Assembly (NCBI GenBank): GCA_964477205.1
Contig: CAYZDE010000022.1
Location: 1-12,438 of the forward strand
DNA from: UBA93 sp964477205
GTDB taxonomy: Archaea; Micrarchaeota; Micrarchaeia; Norongarragalinales; Norongarragalinaceae
DNA length: 12,438 nucleotides
Reading direction: 5' to 3'
Shown here one piece after another: positions 4,889-10,546 of this stretch. Both the position numbers and the translations under genes were made by a program. Below the pieces are notes generated by a model. It saw nothing but the letters and a program-made list of their open reading frames with translations. It ran no database searches and was not told the origin of the DNA. Within the stretch, counting starts at the first letter, position 1, and each line of letters opens with the position of its first letter.

Positions 4889-5617
4889 ATGAAATTCACA
4901 ATACTTGAAGAATCGGACTCGAAGGCTGCCTGGCTGGTTGAAGGAGCATCGCCCGCACTATTGAACGCGCTAAGGCGCGCCGTAATCGCAAGCATTGAAT
5001 CGTTCGCAATCGACGAGATTGAAGTGTTCGAGAACACGAGCCCGCTCTTTAATGAGTACCTCGCGAACCGAATCGGCTTGATTCCCTTATCGTTCGACGA
5101 TTCACTCTCGGAAGAAGCGCAAGTCATCTTCACGCTCGACGCGGAAGCCGTAGACGAAAACCGAACCGTTTACTCGAGCGAGCTCGTAACCGAGGACGCC
5201 GGAGTCAAAGTGCATTGCGAACGCATACCAATAATCGGCTTGGGGAAAGGCCAAGTACTCCGCCTTCAAGGCACGGCAGTAAAAGGGAATGCGGCGAAGC
5301 ACGCGAAGTTCCAGAGCGCAATCGCCTCGTACGGCTTACTAAGCGATTACAAGCTGGTGGATAAGTGCGCTAAGTGCGGGTCCTTGATTACGATTCGAGG
5401 CCTCACCACTGAAGCGGCTTTAAAACTATCCAAGAAGCCAAAGGCGTCAACGCTCTGCTTCAAGTGCGAGGAAGCCGCAATGAAAAAGAAGCCGGGAGAC
5501 TTCGCAGACTCCAAGGAATTCATTTTCATCGTCGAATCATACAATAACTTGACCGCTAAGCGCCAATTCGAGCGCGCGATAGGGGTCTTGGAGGAAGGAT
5601 TAAAGGTACTAGAGTGA
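4889..5617 (+). CDS. rpoD: RNA polymerase subunit Rpo3 (RpoD)
   Basis: Archaeal RNA polymerase assembly subunit, equivalent to bacterial alpha and eukaryotic RPB3; it pairs with Rpo11 to start enzyme assembly. The alpha-like motif SPALLNALRRAVIASIESFAIDEIEVFENTSPLFNEYLANRIGLIPL (residues 21-67) is diagnostic. In the inserted domain there are two CxxC pairs, at C160/C163 and C190/C193, in place of the longer ferredoxin-like Fe-S domain of many archaeal homologs. They could bind zinc or a single cluster. The C-terminal dimerisation helix (LTAKRQFERAIGVLEEGLKVLE) is present. The 242-residue length is normal for the reduced form. The start is preceded by GGAGGATG in the end of uS11, and the stop overlaps the GTG start of the next gene. 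Confidence 0.97.
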   Translation: MKFTILEESDSKAAWLVEGASPALLNALRRAVIASIESFAIDEIEVFENTSPLFNEYLANRIGLIPLSFDDSLSEEAQVIFTLDAEAVDENRTVYSSELVTEDAGVKVHCERIPIIGLGKGQVLRLQGTAVKGNAAKHAKFQSAIASYGLLSDYKLVDKCAKCGSLITIRGLTTEAALKLSKKPKASTLCFKCEEAAMKKKPGDFADSKEFIFIVESYNNLTAKRQFERAIGVLEEGLKVLE

Positions 5618-5850
5618 AGCTGAAAGTTCGAGTCAAGCCTAATGCAGCCGCATTCTCGGCGTCCCTCGAGGACGGGGTGCTCGTTGCGCGCGTGCCCGCG
5701 AAACCCGTGGAAGGCAAGGCGAATAAAGCGCTCTTGCAAGGCTTGAAGCGCCTTGGATTGAAAGCGCGCCTGGTTTCAGGCGTTCACTCGCGTGAAAAGA
5801 AAGTAGAGTTCGACGCTTCAATGGAGGAAGTCAAGGAAAAATTGCGTTAA
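5614..5850 (+). CDS. DUF167 / YggU-family protein
   Basis: A 78-residue protein with the DUF167 pattern: an N-terminal strand KLKVRVKPNA, a basic/Pro loop ARVPAKPVEGKANKALLQGL (residues 25-44), then LVSGVHSREKKVEF (53-66). The 'PP/KPVxGKANxAL' helix and 'VSGxxSRxK' loop are family hallmarks. The biochemical role is unknown; the fold has been solved for bacterial and archaeal members. It starts at GTG 5614, overlapping the rpoD stop, with AAGGT six bases upstream as Shine-Dalgarno. It ends 9 nt before tRNA-Leu. Its presence inside the ribosomal/RNA polymerase cluster suggests co-transcription with these genes, but it is not a standard member of the cluster. Confidence 0.88.
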   Translation: MKLKVRVKPNAAAFSASLEDGVLVARVPAKPVEGKANKALLQGLKRLGLKARLVSGVHSREKKVEFDASMEEVKEKLR

Positions 5851-5859
5851 CATAAACGA

Positions 5860-5944
5860 GCGGGGGTGGCAGAGCTTGGTCAAATGCGCAGGCTTGAGGT
5901 GTCTGTCTCTTAGGAGTGCCAGGGTTCGAATCCCTGCCCCCGCA
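5860..5944 (+). tRNA. tRNA-Leu (anticodon GAG)
   Basis: An 85-nt class II tRNA. Acceptor stem GCGGGGG (5860-5866) pairs with CCCCCGC (5937-5943), discriminator A5944. D-stem GCA/TGC with the GCTTGGTCAAA loop. Anticodon stem CAGGC/GTCTG with loop TTGAGGT and anticodon GAG at 5896-5898. Short variable arm CTC-TTAG-GAG. T-arm CAGGG-TTCGAAT-CCCTG. No intron and no encoded CCA. It starts 9 nt after the preceding stop codon and sits 26 nt before eL18, so it is probably cut out of the operon transcript. A tRNA-Leu directly before eL18 is known from haloarchaea. Confidence 0.95.
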
Positions 5945-5970
5945 CTATAAAAAAAATAAGTGATGATAAT

Positions 5971-6324
5971 ATGAAGAAAACCGGACCTACGAATATTCAA
6001 ACTCGAAGGCTAATCGCCTTCATCGAGGAAACCGCGAGGAAAAACAAGAGCGGGTTGTGGAAGCGCGTTGCCAGCGAGCTCTCCAAGCCCTCACGCTCGC
6101 GCTGCGAAATTAACCTAACGAAGTTGAGTGCCGTAACCAAGGAAGGTGAAACCGCGGTAGTGCCCGGCAAGATATTAGGCCTTGGCGAGGCAACGCATTC
6201 ATTACGCGTAGCCGCCTTGAGCGCGAGTTCGAGCGCCAAGGAAAAATTAGGCGGCTCGTTGTTAACGCTTAGGGCGCTCGCGGAAGAAAACCCGAAAGGG
6301 TCGAACGTACGATTGGTGAAATGA
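5971..6324 (+). CDS. rpl18e: Ribosomal protein eL18 (L18e)
   Basis: Large-subunit protein with a fold related to bacterial uL15. The 117-residue product matches archaeal L18e: GPTNIQTRRLIAFIEETARK at the N-terminus, LWKRVASELSKPSRSRCEINLTKL (about residues 29-52), and VVPGKILGLGEATHSLRVAALSAS (about 63-86). Length is normal. GTGAT lies six bases before the ATG as Shine-Dalgarno. A TATAAAAA stretch at 5946-5953, just after tRNA-Leu, might be an extra promoter. The TGA overlaps an ATG of uL13 (ATGA, 6321-6324). Confidence 0.96.
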   Translation: MKKTGPTNIQTRRLIAFIEETARKNKSGLWKRVASELSKPSRSRCEINLTKLSAVTKEGETAVVPGKILGLGEATHSLRVAALSASSSAKEKLGGSLLTLRALAEENPKGSNVRLVK

Positions 6325-6326
6325 AA

Positions 6327-6758
6327 ATGAAGGACGAACTCGTTTTTGATGCTGAAGGCGCCGTCATCGGCCGGTTAGCCGCTTTGACTGCAGGCAAACT
6401 ATTGACCGGGTACACGGTAGTCATTGTTAACGCCGAGAAAGGAGTTTTCTCGGGTAACGAAGCCAAGATTACCGCGCGCTACCAGGCAAAGCGCGACATC
6501 CAGAATAAAGCGGACCCGGACAAGTCCCCGAAGTGGCCGCGCAGGCCCGACTTACTGTTCAAGCGCGTAATCTTCGGAATGCTCCCGACCGGGCGCAGGA
6601 AAGCGCGCGAGCAAGGAATGCACGACTTGCGCTGTTACCTCGGCGTGCCCGCCGGGTACGAGGGAAAGGGAGTCAAGCCCGTGAAGACCGCGGAAGACCT
6701 CCACGGAAAAAGCGTAACTCTCTTAACGATTAGTAGGAACCTAGGTTGGAGTAAGTAA
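6327..6758 (+). CDS. rpl13: Ribosomal protein uL13
   Basis: Large-subunit assembly protein. AEGAVIGRLAALTAGKLL (N-terminus) is the typical 'GrLAS.vAk.LL' segment. It is followed by VVIVNAEKGVFSGNEAK, the archaeal PRRPDLLFKRVIFGMLPTGRRKAREQGMHDLRCYLG region and the C-terminal VTLLTISRNLGW. Two ATGs are possible. The one at 6327 is chosen because GGTGA (6315-6319) stands seven bases before it, exactly the spacing seen at rpoN. The ATG at 6321, overlapping the eL18 stop, would leave one base and add only two residues. The product has 143 residues, normal for archaea. uS9 follows 17 nt later. Confidence 0.95.
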   Translation: MKDELVFDAEGAVIGRLAALTAGKLLTGYTVVIVNAEKGVFSGNEAKITARYQAKRDIQNKADPDKSPKWPRRPDLLFKRVIFGMLPTGRRKAREQGMHDLRCYLGVPAGYEGKGVKPVKTAEDLHGKSVTLLTISRNLGWSK

Positions 6759-6775
6759 ACCAGAGGTAATTGATT

Positions 6776-7240
6776 ATGGTTGAAGCTAAAACAAAGAAAA
6801 AGAAAGCCGTGAAGAAGAAAAAAGCCGTGAAGAAGGTAACCCGCGCTTTAGTCCGCCGTGGCAAGCGCAAGCGCGCCATCGCCCGCGCTACAATACGCGC
6901 AGGCAAGGGCCGTATAACCATTAACCAGTTCGAGTTAACCGCGCTAGAGAACCTGGTGTTCTCAGCCGTGGTAGCCGAGCCATTAGCGTTCGTAACGCCG
7001 GAACAATTATCCGGGGTTAACATCAGCGTCCGCGTGATAGGCGGCGGCTCCATGGGCCAAGCTCAAGCCGTGCGCACTGCAATCGCGCGCGCCCTGGTTG
7101 ATTATTACGAGGACGAGGAAACCCGCGAACGCATGATGGCGTGGGACCGCTCGCTCTTAATCGAGGACTCCCGCCGCGTCGAACCCAAGAAATTCCTGGG
7201 GCCGAAAGCGCGCGCTAGGTTTACGAAGTCGTACAGGTGA
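6776..7240 (+). CDS. rps9: Ribosomal protein uS9
   Basis: Small-subunit head protein whose C-terminal tail reaches the P-site tRNA. After a Lys-rich N-terminal extension (about 22 residues) come RRGKRKRAIARATIRAGKGRITIN, then GGGSMGQAQAVRTAIARALVDY and the hallmark end GPKARARFTKSYR, with the invariant terminal Arg. It has 154 residues; typical archaeal forms have 130-135. The ATG at 6776 has GAGGT eight bases upstream; an in-frame TTG at 6770 is less likely. It pairs with uL13 in nearly all genomes. The stop TGA is embedded in the AGGTGAT that serves rpoN. Confidence 0.96.
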   Translation: MVEAKTKKKKAVKKKKAVKKVTRALVRRGKRKRAIARATIRAGKGRITINQFELTALENLVFSAVVAEPLAFVTPEQLSGVNISVRVIGGGSMGQAQAVRTAIARALVDYYEDEETRERMMAWDRSLLIEDSRRVEPKKFLGPKARARFTKSYR

Positions 7241-7247
7241 TTAAAAA

Positions 7248-7445
7248 ATGATGCCTCCAGTTCGTTGTTGGACTTGCGGGAAACCCGTTGCAGAGAGCTG
7301 CGAAGAGTTTCAAGAGCGCGTTGCAAAAGGCGAGGAAGCAGAGAAGGTCTTGGACGACCTCGGCTTCAACCGCTATTGCTGCCGCCGCATGCTCATAGCC
7401 GAGCCCAACTTAATCAAGGAAATCATCCGCTTCCGCCGCTTCTAA
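7248..7445 (+). CDS. rpoN: RNA polymerase subunit Rpo10 (RpoN)
   Basis: A small zinc-binding subunit of archaeal RNA polymerase, equivalent to eukaryotic RPB10, which sits on the Rpo3-Rpo11 assembly platform. The 65-residue product starts MMPPVRCWTCGKPV and carries GFNRYCCRRML. The zinc ligands are C7, C10, C44 and C45, the characteristic CxxC...CC set. GGTGA lies seven bases before the ATG. Length is normal. It is the last protein gene of the conserved cluster; Rpo6 (RpoK), often next in other archaea, is absent here and tRNA-Pro follows directly. Confidence 0.96.
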   Translation: MMPPVRCWTCGKPVAESCEEFQERVAKGEEAEKVLDDLGFNRYCCRRMLIAEPNLIKEIIRFRRF

Positions 7446-7480
7446 ATAGCGGTTTCCCTTTAATTTTCTTTAATTCCCCG

Positions 7481-7553
7481 GGGGGGATATTGTAGCTTGG
7501 CATCATACGGCATTGGGGTTGCCGTGACCCGAGTTCGAATCTCGGTCCTCCCA
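7481..7553 (+). tRNA. tRNA-Pro (anticodon GGG)
   Basis: A 73-nt class I tRNA. Acceptor stem GGGGGGA (7481-7487) pairs with TCCTCCC (7546-7552) with one G-T pair, discriminator A7553. The anticodon stem CGGCA/TGCCG is perfect, with loop TTGGGGT and anticodon GGG at 7515-7517. T-arm CCGAG-TTCGAAT-CTCGG. The D-arm is weak (TTGTAGCTTGGCATCAT), with mismatches at the outer and inner pairs, but it has the A14, G18-G19 and A21 landmarks and resembles archaeal tRNA-Pro, where the 13-22 pair is also often a T-T. No intron and no CCA. It follows rpoN by 35 T-rich bases. Confidence 0.9.
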
Positions 7554-7575
7554 TTCACTAATCTTTAATTCTCGA

Positions 7576-7586
7576 TTTTTTCTTTT
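7576..7586 (+). terminator. T-rich terminator at the end of the ribosomal cluster
   Basis: TTTTTTCTTTT follows tRNA-Pro by 22 nt and lies just before the end of the convergent GGDEF gene. It is a plausible oligo-T stop for the plus-strand transcripts. Confidence 0.5.
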
Positions 7587-7590
7587 CGTT

Positions 7591-8616
7591 CTATTTGGCT
7601 TTCTTCGGGTCGGGTATTTCGCGGCCCTTGACCGTTGGAATCATGTCGAGTATCGAGTCGAATCGCTTTTCCCTATTAATTAGCTTTAGTGCCTCTCGCA
7701 GGTTATTCCGAGACAAGCGCAATTCTTTATTTTTCAACAAGTCCATTAATTCCGCTCGGTCATTAATCGGCAAATCCTTGTCTTCTAGGCGCGTGTCAAT
7801 ACTCTGGGTTACCAAATCTAGGAACATTTTATTTCCCTTATTCAACGACTCTAACTCTTCATTGTGCAAGTAACCGTGGTTCGTAGTCGCCCCGATTATC
7901 TTGGCGGCATTCGCGGACTTCTTAAACAACTCGAAGAGACTCTCTTTAGGCGAGGTTCCCGCAGTAGCAAGGCCCATTTTGAAAGTGTTTTCTCGATTAA
8001 TCGTCGCCTTCTCGGGGTTGCGCGAAACGGGTTTCGAGTCCATTCGGTTCTTCACTTGAATTAGTGTTTTTGCTATTGATTCGGCGCGCTCTCGCGAGTC
8101 CTCTCCGGTAACCGCGATTGCAAATTCATCGCCTCCGTGGTGAAACACTTGCTCTTCGGGCACGCCGTGCGCTCTTGAAACTATTTGCAATGTGCGCCCT
8201 GTTCGCTTTAGCATTAAGTCGCCGTAATCGTAGCCCAGGAGCGGGTTATCGTTAACGCGCTTTAAGGAGCCGAGGTCGAAGTGCACGAGCGTGACTCCTC
8301 CCTTAGGTTTTACCTTCCCTTCTTCTAGGTGCGTGGTCGTGCGGTGCTTATTCCACCCCCTTAAGAAAGAGTCGAGTGCAGCGCGGTTGCGTAACCCGGT
8401 GACCGAGCTGGTTTGTGCGGTCTTAACGGATTCCTCGGTATGCCATTTCGCGTCGGTTAAAGCAGATTCGAGCGCATTAAGGCCTTTTTTGGTTTGAAAG
8501 TATTTAGGGTTCCCTTTAGCTTTTACCAGTAACTCGTCGAGTCTAGTTCGAATGTTCAATCCGGTTTCTTCGAGCACGTGCAAGTCGGTTAGCTCTTCAT
8601 TACGGGGTCGCGCCAT
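7591..8616 (-). CDS. GGDEF-domain protein, probable diguanylate cyclase-like
   Basis: A 341-residue soluble protein. Residues 73-78 are TGLRNR, the usual opening of a GGDEF domain. It continues with HFDLGSLKRVND (112-123), GYDYGD (128-133) and HHGGDEFAIAV (159-169). The metal-binding D114, substrate-binding N122 and D133, and a perfect GGDEF at 161-165 are all kept, so cyclase activity making c-di-GMP is plausible. The second Asp of the usual 'DID' is Gly, a two-residue insertion precedes the Gly-Asp loop, the Arg two before GGDEF is His, and no RxxD inhibitory site is seen. The N-terminal 70 and C-terminal 90 residues are helical and match no known sensor; there is no membrane segment. The ATG at 8616 is preferred over longer TTG/GTG starts because a TATA-like box lies 26 nt upstream. 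The gene follows the surface-protein gene by 37 nt. Confidence 0.88.
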   Translation of the reverse strand: MARPRNEELTDLHVLEETGLNIRTRLDELLVKAKGNPKYFQTKKGLNALESALTDAKWHTEESVKTAQTSSVTGLRNRAALDSFLRGWNKHRTTTHLEEGKVKPKGGVTLVHFDLGSLKRVNDNPLLGYDYGDLMLKRTGRTLQIVSRAHGVPEEQVFHHGGDEFAIAVTGEDSRERAESIAKTLIQVKNRMDSKPVSRNPEKATINRENTFKMGLATAGTSPKESLFELFKKSANAAKIIGATTNHGYLHNEELESLNKGNKMFLDLVTQSIDTRLEDKDLPINDRAELMDLLKNKELRLSRNNLREALKLINREKRFDSILDMIPTVKGREIPDPKKAK

Positions 8617-8639
8617 GAATAATTCTTGAACAAAGCGGG

Positions 8640-8645
8640 TTTTAA
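8640..8645 (-). promoter_or_regulatory. TATA-like box for the GGDEF gene
   Basis: TTAAAA on the minus strand is centred about 26 nt before the ATG at 8616. No GGTGA-type site intervenes, consistent with leaderless transcription. It lies in the short spacer after the upstream surface-protein gene. Confidence 0.5.
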
Positions 8646-8653
8646 CGCCTTTG

Positions 8654-9271
8654 CTAAGGTGTGCACTCGCCGTCGTAAAACGCGAGTGCCTCGCACTCGC
8701 CGCCCGGCAGAAGGCATACGGAGTAAGCGACTTCCTCTTCATCCAAGCGGTCCTCGATTACGCCTTCGTTGTCATAACAAAACGCTATTTCCGGTTTTTC
8801 CGGGTCGCACTCGCCCTTGAACAAAGCCCACTCCTCGCACTCCCCATCAGGGAAAATGCAGACGCCGTAAGTGCCGAGTTCATTCTCGCGCATTTCAAGC
8901 TCGCCGCCCTCGTCAATGCAGTGAACGCTCGCAGGGTTCGCTAATCCAATACTCTTACAGTCCTCGGGGCACGACTCCGCGGTTTCAGCGCAAGGGCAGC
9001 CGATTGCTTCGCAAACCACTTCCTCGCATGCGCCATTACCACACTCGTCAACGCACGGCTCCACGCAAGCCATTAGAGTGCACGCCGCCCCGGCCTCGCT
9101 ACAAAAGCAAGTATTGCAACCGTCATCCGCCAACCACGATTCGCCCAAAGCATGCCCGTCACAGTTCACCGGCGCCTTGAATACTCCTGCCTCTAACAAG
9201 CCCCAAGCTAGGAAGAATAATGCAATGAGCAATAAAACCAGCCACTTTGAATCCAATACAATCACCAACAA
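8654..9271 (-). CDS. Membrane-anchored Cys-rich surface protein: pacifastin-like segment plus two DUF333 repeats
   Basis: A 205-residue protein with 22 cysteines. A hydrophobic N-terminal anchor or signal (residues 10-27, WLVLLLIALFFLAWGLL) directs it to the outside. Residues 37-69 have six cysteines in the pacifastin-like pattern C-x14-CNTCFC-x3-G-x2-CT-x3-C. Residues 73-105 are a second Cys-rich stretch (ECGNGACEE ... CPCAETAESCPEDC). Two repeats of about 45 residues follow (111-155 and 158-203), each with N/E-x-A-x(2)-C, Y-x-VC-x(2)-P-x-GECE-x(2)-A and GEC, matching DUF333 (PF03891, HlyJ-like). The odd spacing allows several disulfides, but the function is unknown. Starts: TTG at 9271 (longest), or TTG at 9256, which has GGTGAT four bases upstream. 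A TATA-like box at 9294-9300 predicts transcription starting near 9271. No ATG is available near the N-terminus. Confidence 0.82.
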   Translation of the reverse strand: MLVIVLDSKWLVLLLIALFFLAWGLLEAGVFKAPVNCDGHALGESWLADDGCNTCFCSEAGAACTLMACVEPCVDECGNGACEEVVCEAIGCPCAETAESCPEDCKSIGLANPASVHCIDEGGELEMRENELGTYGVCIFPDGECEEWALFKGECDPEKPEIAFCYDNEGVIEDRLDEEEVAYSVCLLPGGECEALAFYDGECTP

Positions 9272-9293
9272 TAAACGAAAACGCTAACCGCCC

Positions 9294-9300
9294 TTTTAAA
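9294..9300 (-). promoter_or_regulatory. TATA-like box for the Cys-rich surface protein
   Basis: TTTAAAA on the minus strand is centred about 26 nt before 9271. A transcript starting there would either begin on the TTG at 9271 or carry a 15-nt leader with GGTGAT before the TTG at 9256. Confidence 0.45.
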
Positions 9301-9336
9301 CGATTTTAAAACTTCAACCAAATACGCAACGCGTAG

Positions 9337-9344
9337 TTTTAAAT
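9337..9344 (+). promoter_or_regulatory. TATA-like box for the MarC-family gene
   Basis: TTTTAAAT is centred 26-27 nt before the ATG at 9367. This supports that ATG over the upstream in-frame TTG at 9352, and a leaderless mRNA. Confidence 0.55.
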
Positions 9345-9366
9345 TGTACGCTTGAGAGTATCCCTG

Positions 9367-9951
9367 ATGCTTGATTACCCTGCATTCCTCGCTTCGTTCA
9401 TAACCGTATTCGTAATCATGGACCCGTTCGCGTCCATACCCTACTTCCTGGCTTTAACCAAGCAGCTATCCAAGGAAGAAGCCGTGAAAGCCGCGAACAA
9501 AGCGATTATGATAGCAGGCGCAATAGCCGTCATATTCTTGTTCGCCGGGCCGTCACTACTCGATTACCTTAGCGTAACCATCGGGGACTTCCGAGTCGCC
9601 GGCGGAATCATCCTAGGCATACTCGGAATCGAAATGGTCCTAGGCTTCCCGTTGAACGCGCCGAACGAAGAGCACAACTGGAATTCGGTTGCCGTGCTCA
9701 TAGCCACTCCCCTGCTAACCGGTCCGGGCTTATTATCCTCGCTAATCGTTTTATCACACGATTACGGCTACGCAGCCCCGCTAGCCGCGACTATGACCGC
9801 TTTAGCGGTTTCATGGATTTTACTCCGCAACTCAGAGCTAGTGCGCGAGAGAATAGGCCGCAGGCCCATTGAAATAATGGCGAAGATATTCGGGTTATTA
9901 CTGCTCACTATCGCGGTTAACTACGTTCGCGTGGGCCTAACGGGTACTTGA
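9367..9951 (+). CDS. MarC-family integral membrane protein
   Basis: A 194-residue polytopic membrane protein of the MarC family (UPF0056). The N-terminal segment FLASFITVFVIMDPFASIPYFLALTKQLS holds the family hallmark 'FVIxDPxxxIPxFLxLT'. Hydrophobic segments follow at about residues 45-63, 75-92 (including GGIILGILGIEMVLGF), 107-130 (ATPLLTGPGLLSSLIVL), 135-152 and 170-190, giving the usual six helices. Family members are sometimes annotated as antibiotic-resistance transporters, but the function is not established. The start at ATG 9367 rests on family alignment and on the TATA box. Its 3' end overlaps the end of the convergent MazG-like gene by 35 bp. Confidence 0.9.
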   Translation: MLDYPAFLASFITVFVIMDPFASIPYFLALTKQLSKEEAVKAANKAIMIAGAIAVIFLFAGPSLLDYLSVTIGDFRVAGGIILGILGIEMVLGFPLNAPNEEHNWNSVAVLIATPLLTGPGLLSSLIVLSHDYGYAAPLAATMTALAVSWILLRNSELVRERIGRRPIEIMAKIFGLLLLTIAVNYVRVGLTGT

Positions 9952-10261
9952 GCGCGCTCGACTCCATCTTCCTCGCGAACGCGTCACTCAAATCCACTTC
10001 GTAATCATTGCAAATCAATAAAACGCTGAGGAGCACGTCCGCCAACTCGTCCTCGGCTTCAACGCGCTTGCTTTCAAAACGCTCGCGAACCTTCTCCTTC
10101 TCAATAAAGCGGAAGAGCTCAGCGAATTCCGCGACTTCAGTCATCAAATTCAACGCTAACTCCTTCGCGTCGTGATTCCTGAAAATCTTGGCTTCCAAAC
10201 GCGGTTGCGTGAAACCGCGCGCCTGCTCCTTCAAATCCTTAATAGTTACTTTAGAATCCAT
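9917..10261 (-). CDS. MazG-like nucleotide pyrophosphohydrolase
   Basis: A 114-residue, all-helical protein of the MazG/dCTPase (RS21-C6-like) superfamily, which cleaves (d)NTPs to the monophosphate and pyrophosphate. The metal-binding pattern is present: T-E42-VA-E45-FA-E48 in one helix, and DE72LAD75 about 24 residues later, followed by a hydrophobic helix and the C-terminal ARKMESSALKYPL, typical of small single-domain members. No membrane segment. Its ATG at 10261 shares one base with the stop of the upstream RelE-like gene (TAATG), so translation is coupled. Position suggests it works with the toxin-antitoxin pair, perhaps tuning a nucleotide pool or alarmone, as MazG does beside MazEF in E. 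coli. The substrate is not predictable from sequence. Confidence 0.87.
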   Translation of the reverse strand: MDSKVTIKDLKEQARGFTQPRLEAKIFRNHDAKELALNLMTEVAEFAELFRFIEKEKVRERFESKRVEAEDELADVLLSVLLICNDYEVDLSDAFARKMESSALKYPLGPRERS

Positions 10262-10542
10262 TATTTTCTCCCCTCATAGGCCTCGTCGTGGTGTCTAAGT
10301 GTTCGGAACAACACGAAGTTTTTTTCCTTGTAAACTTTGAAGGTTAAAACGAAGCTTCCAACGTGCACGCGTTTGAATTCATTTAATGGCGCGTGCAAGT
10401 TCTTGTAGTGCTCAATTGTTTCAGTGTTTCTTGAAATAACTTCTTCTATTTTTTTGTCAACTGCCTTCTTCAAAGCACGATCCTTTTTGGACAGCTTGCG
10501 AAGTTTGCGCTTTAATTCGTCGTGCAAGTCAAACTCGAACAT
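10261..10542 (-). CDS. RelE-superfamily toxin (archaeal type)
   Basis: A 93-residue basic protein that probably cleaves mRNA on the ribosome. The N-terminal DLHDELKRKLRKLSKKDRALKKAVDKKIEEV forms the two helices of the RelE fold. The central PLNEFKRVHVGSFVLTFKVYKEKNFVLFRTLRHHDEAYEG carries the strands, with basic residues and an HHDExY end typical of archaeal RelE/YafQ-like proteins. The catalytic set of E. coli RelE is not strictly conserved across the superfamily, so activity is inferred. It follows the antitoxin gene with a 4-nt gap and overlaps the MazG-like gene by one base, forming a three-gene minus-strand operon. Confidence 0.88.
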   Translation of the reverse strand: MFEFDLHDELKRKLRKLSKKDRALKKAVDKKIEEVISRNTETIEHYKNLHAPLNEFKRVHVGSFVLTFKVYKEKNFVLFRTLRHHDEAYEGRK

Positions 10543-10546
10543 TTTT

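Noticed and set aside
5960..5966. GTGATGA resembling a C box of a C/D guide RNA
   Set aside because: No matching D box or terminal stem at a suitable distance; it is better explained as the Shine-Dalgarno region of eL18.
8617..8742. An N-terminal extension of the GGDEF protein
   Set aside because: The extra residues overlap the upstream gene's 3' end in another frame and look like noise; the TATA box favours the ATG at 8616.
8651..8944. A 97-codon plus-strand frame opposite the Cys-rich protein
   Set aside because: The minus-strand frame has clear repeats, cysteine patterns and a signal segment; this one has none.
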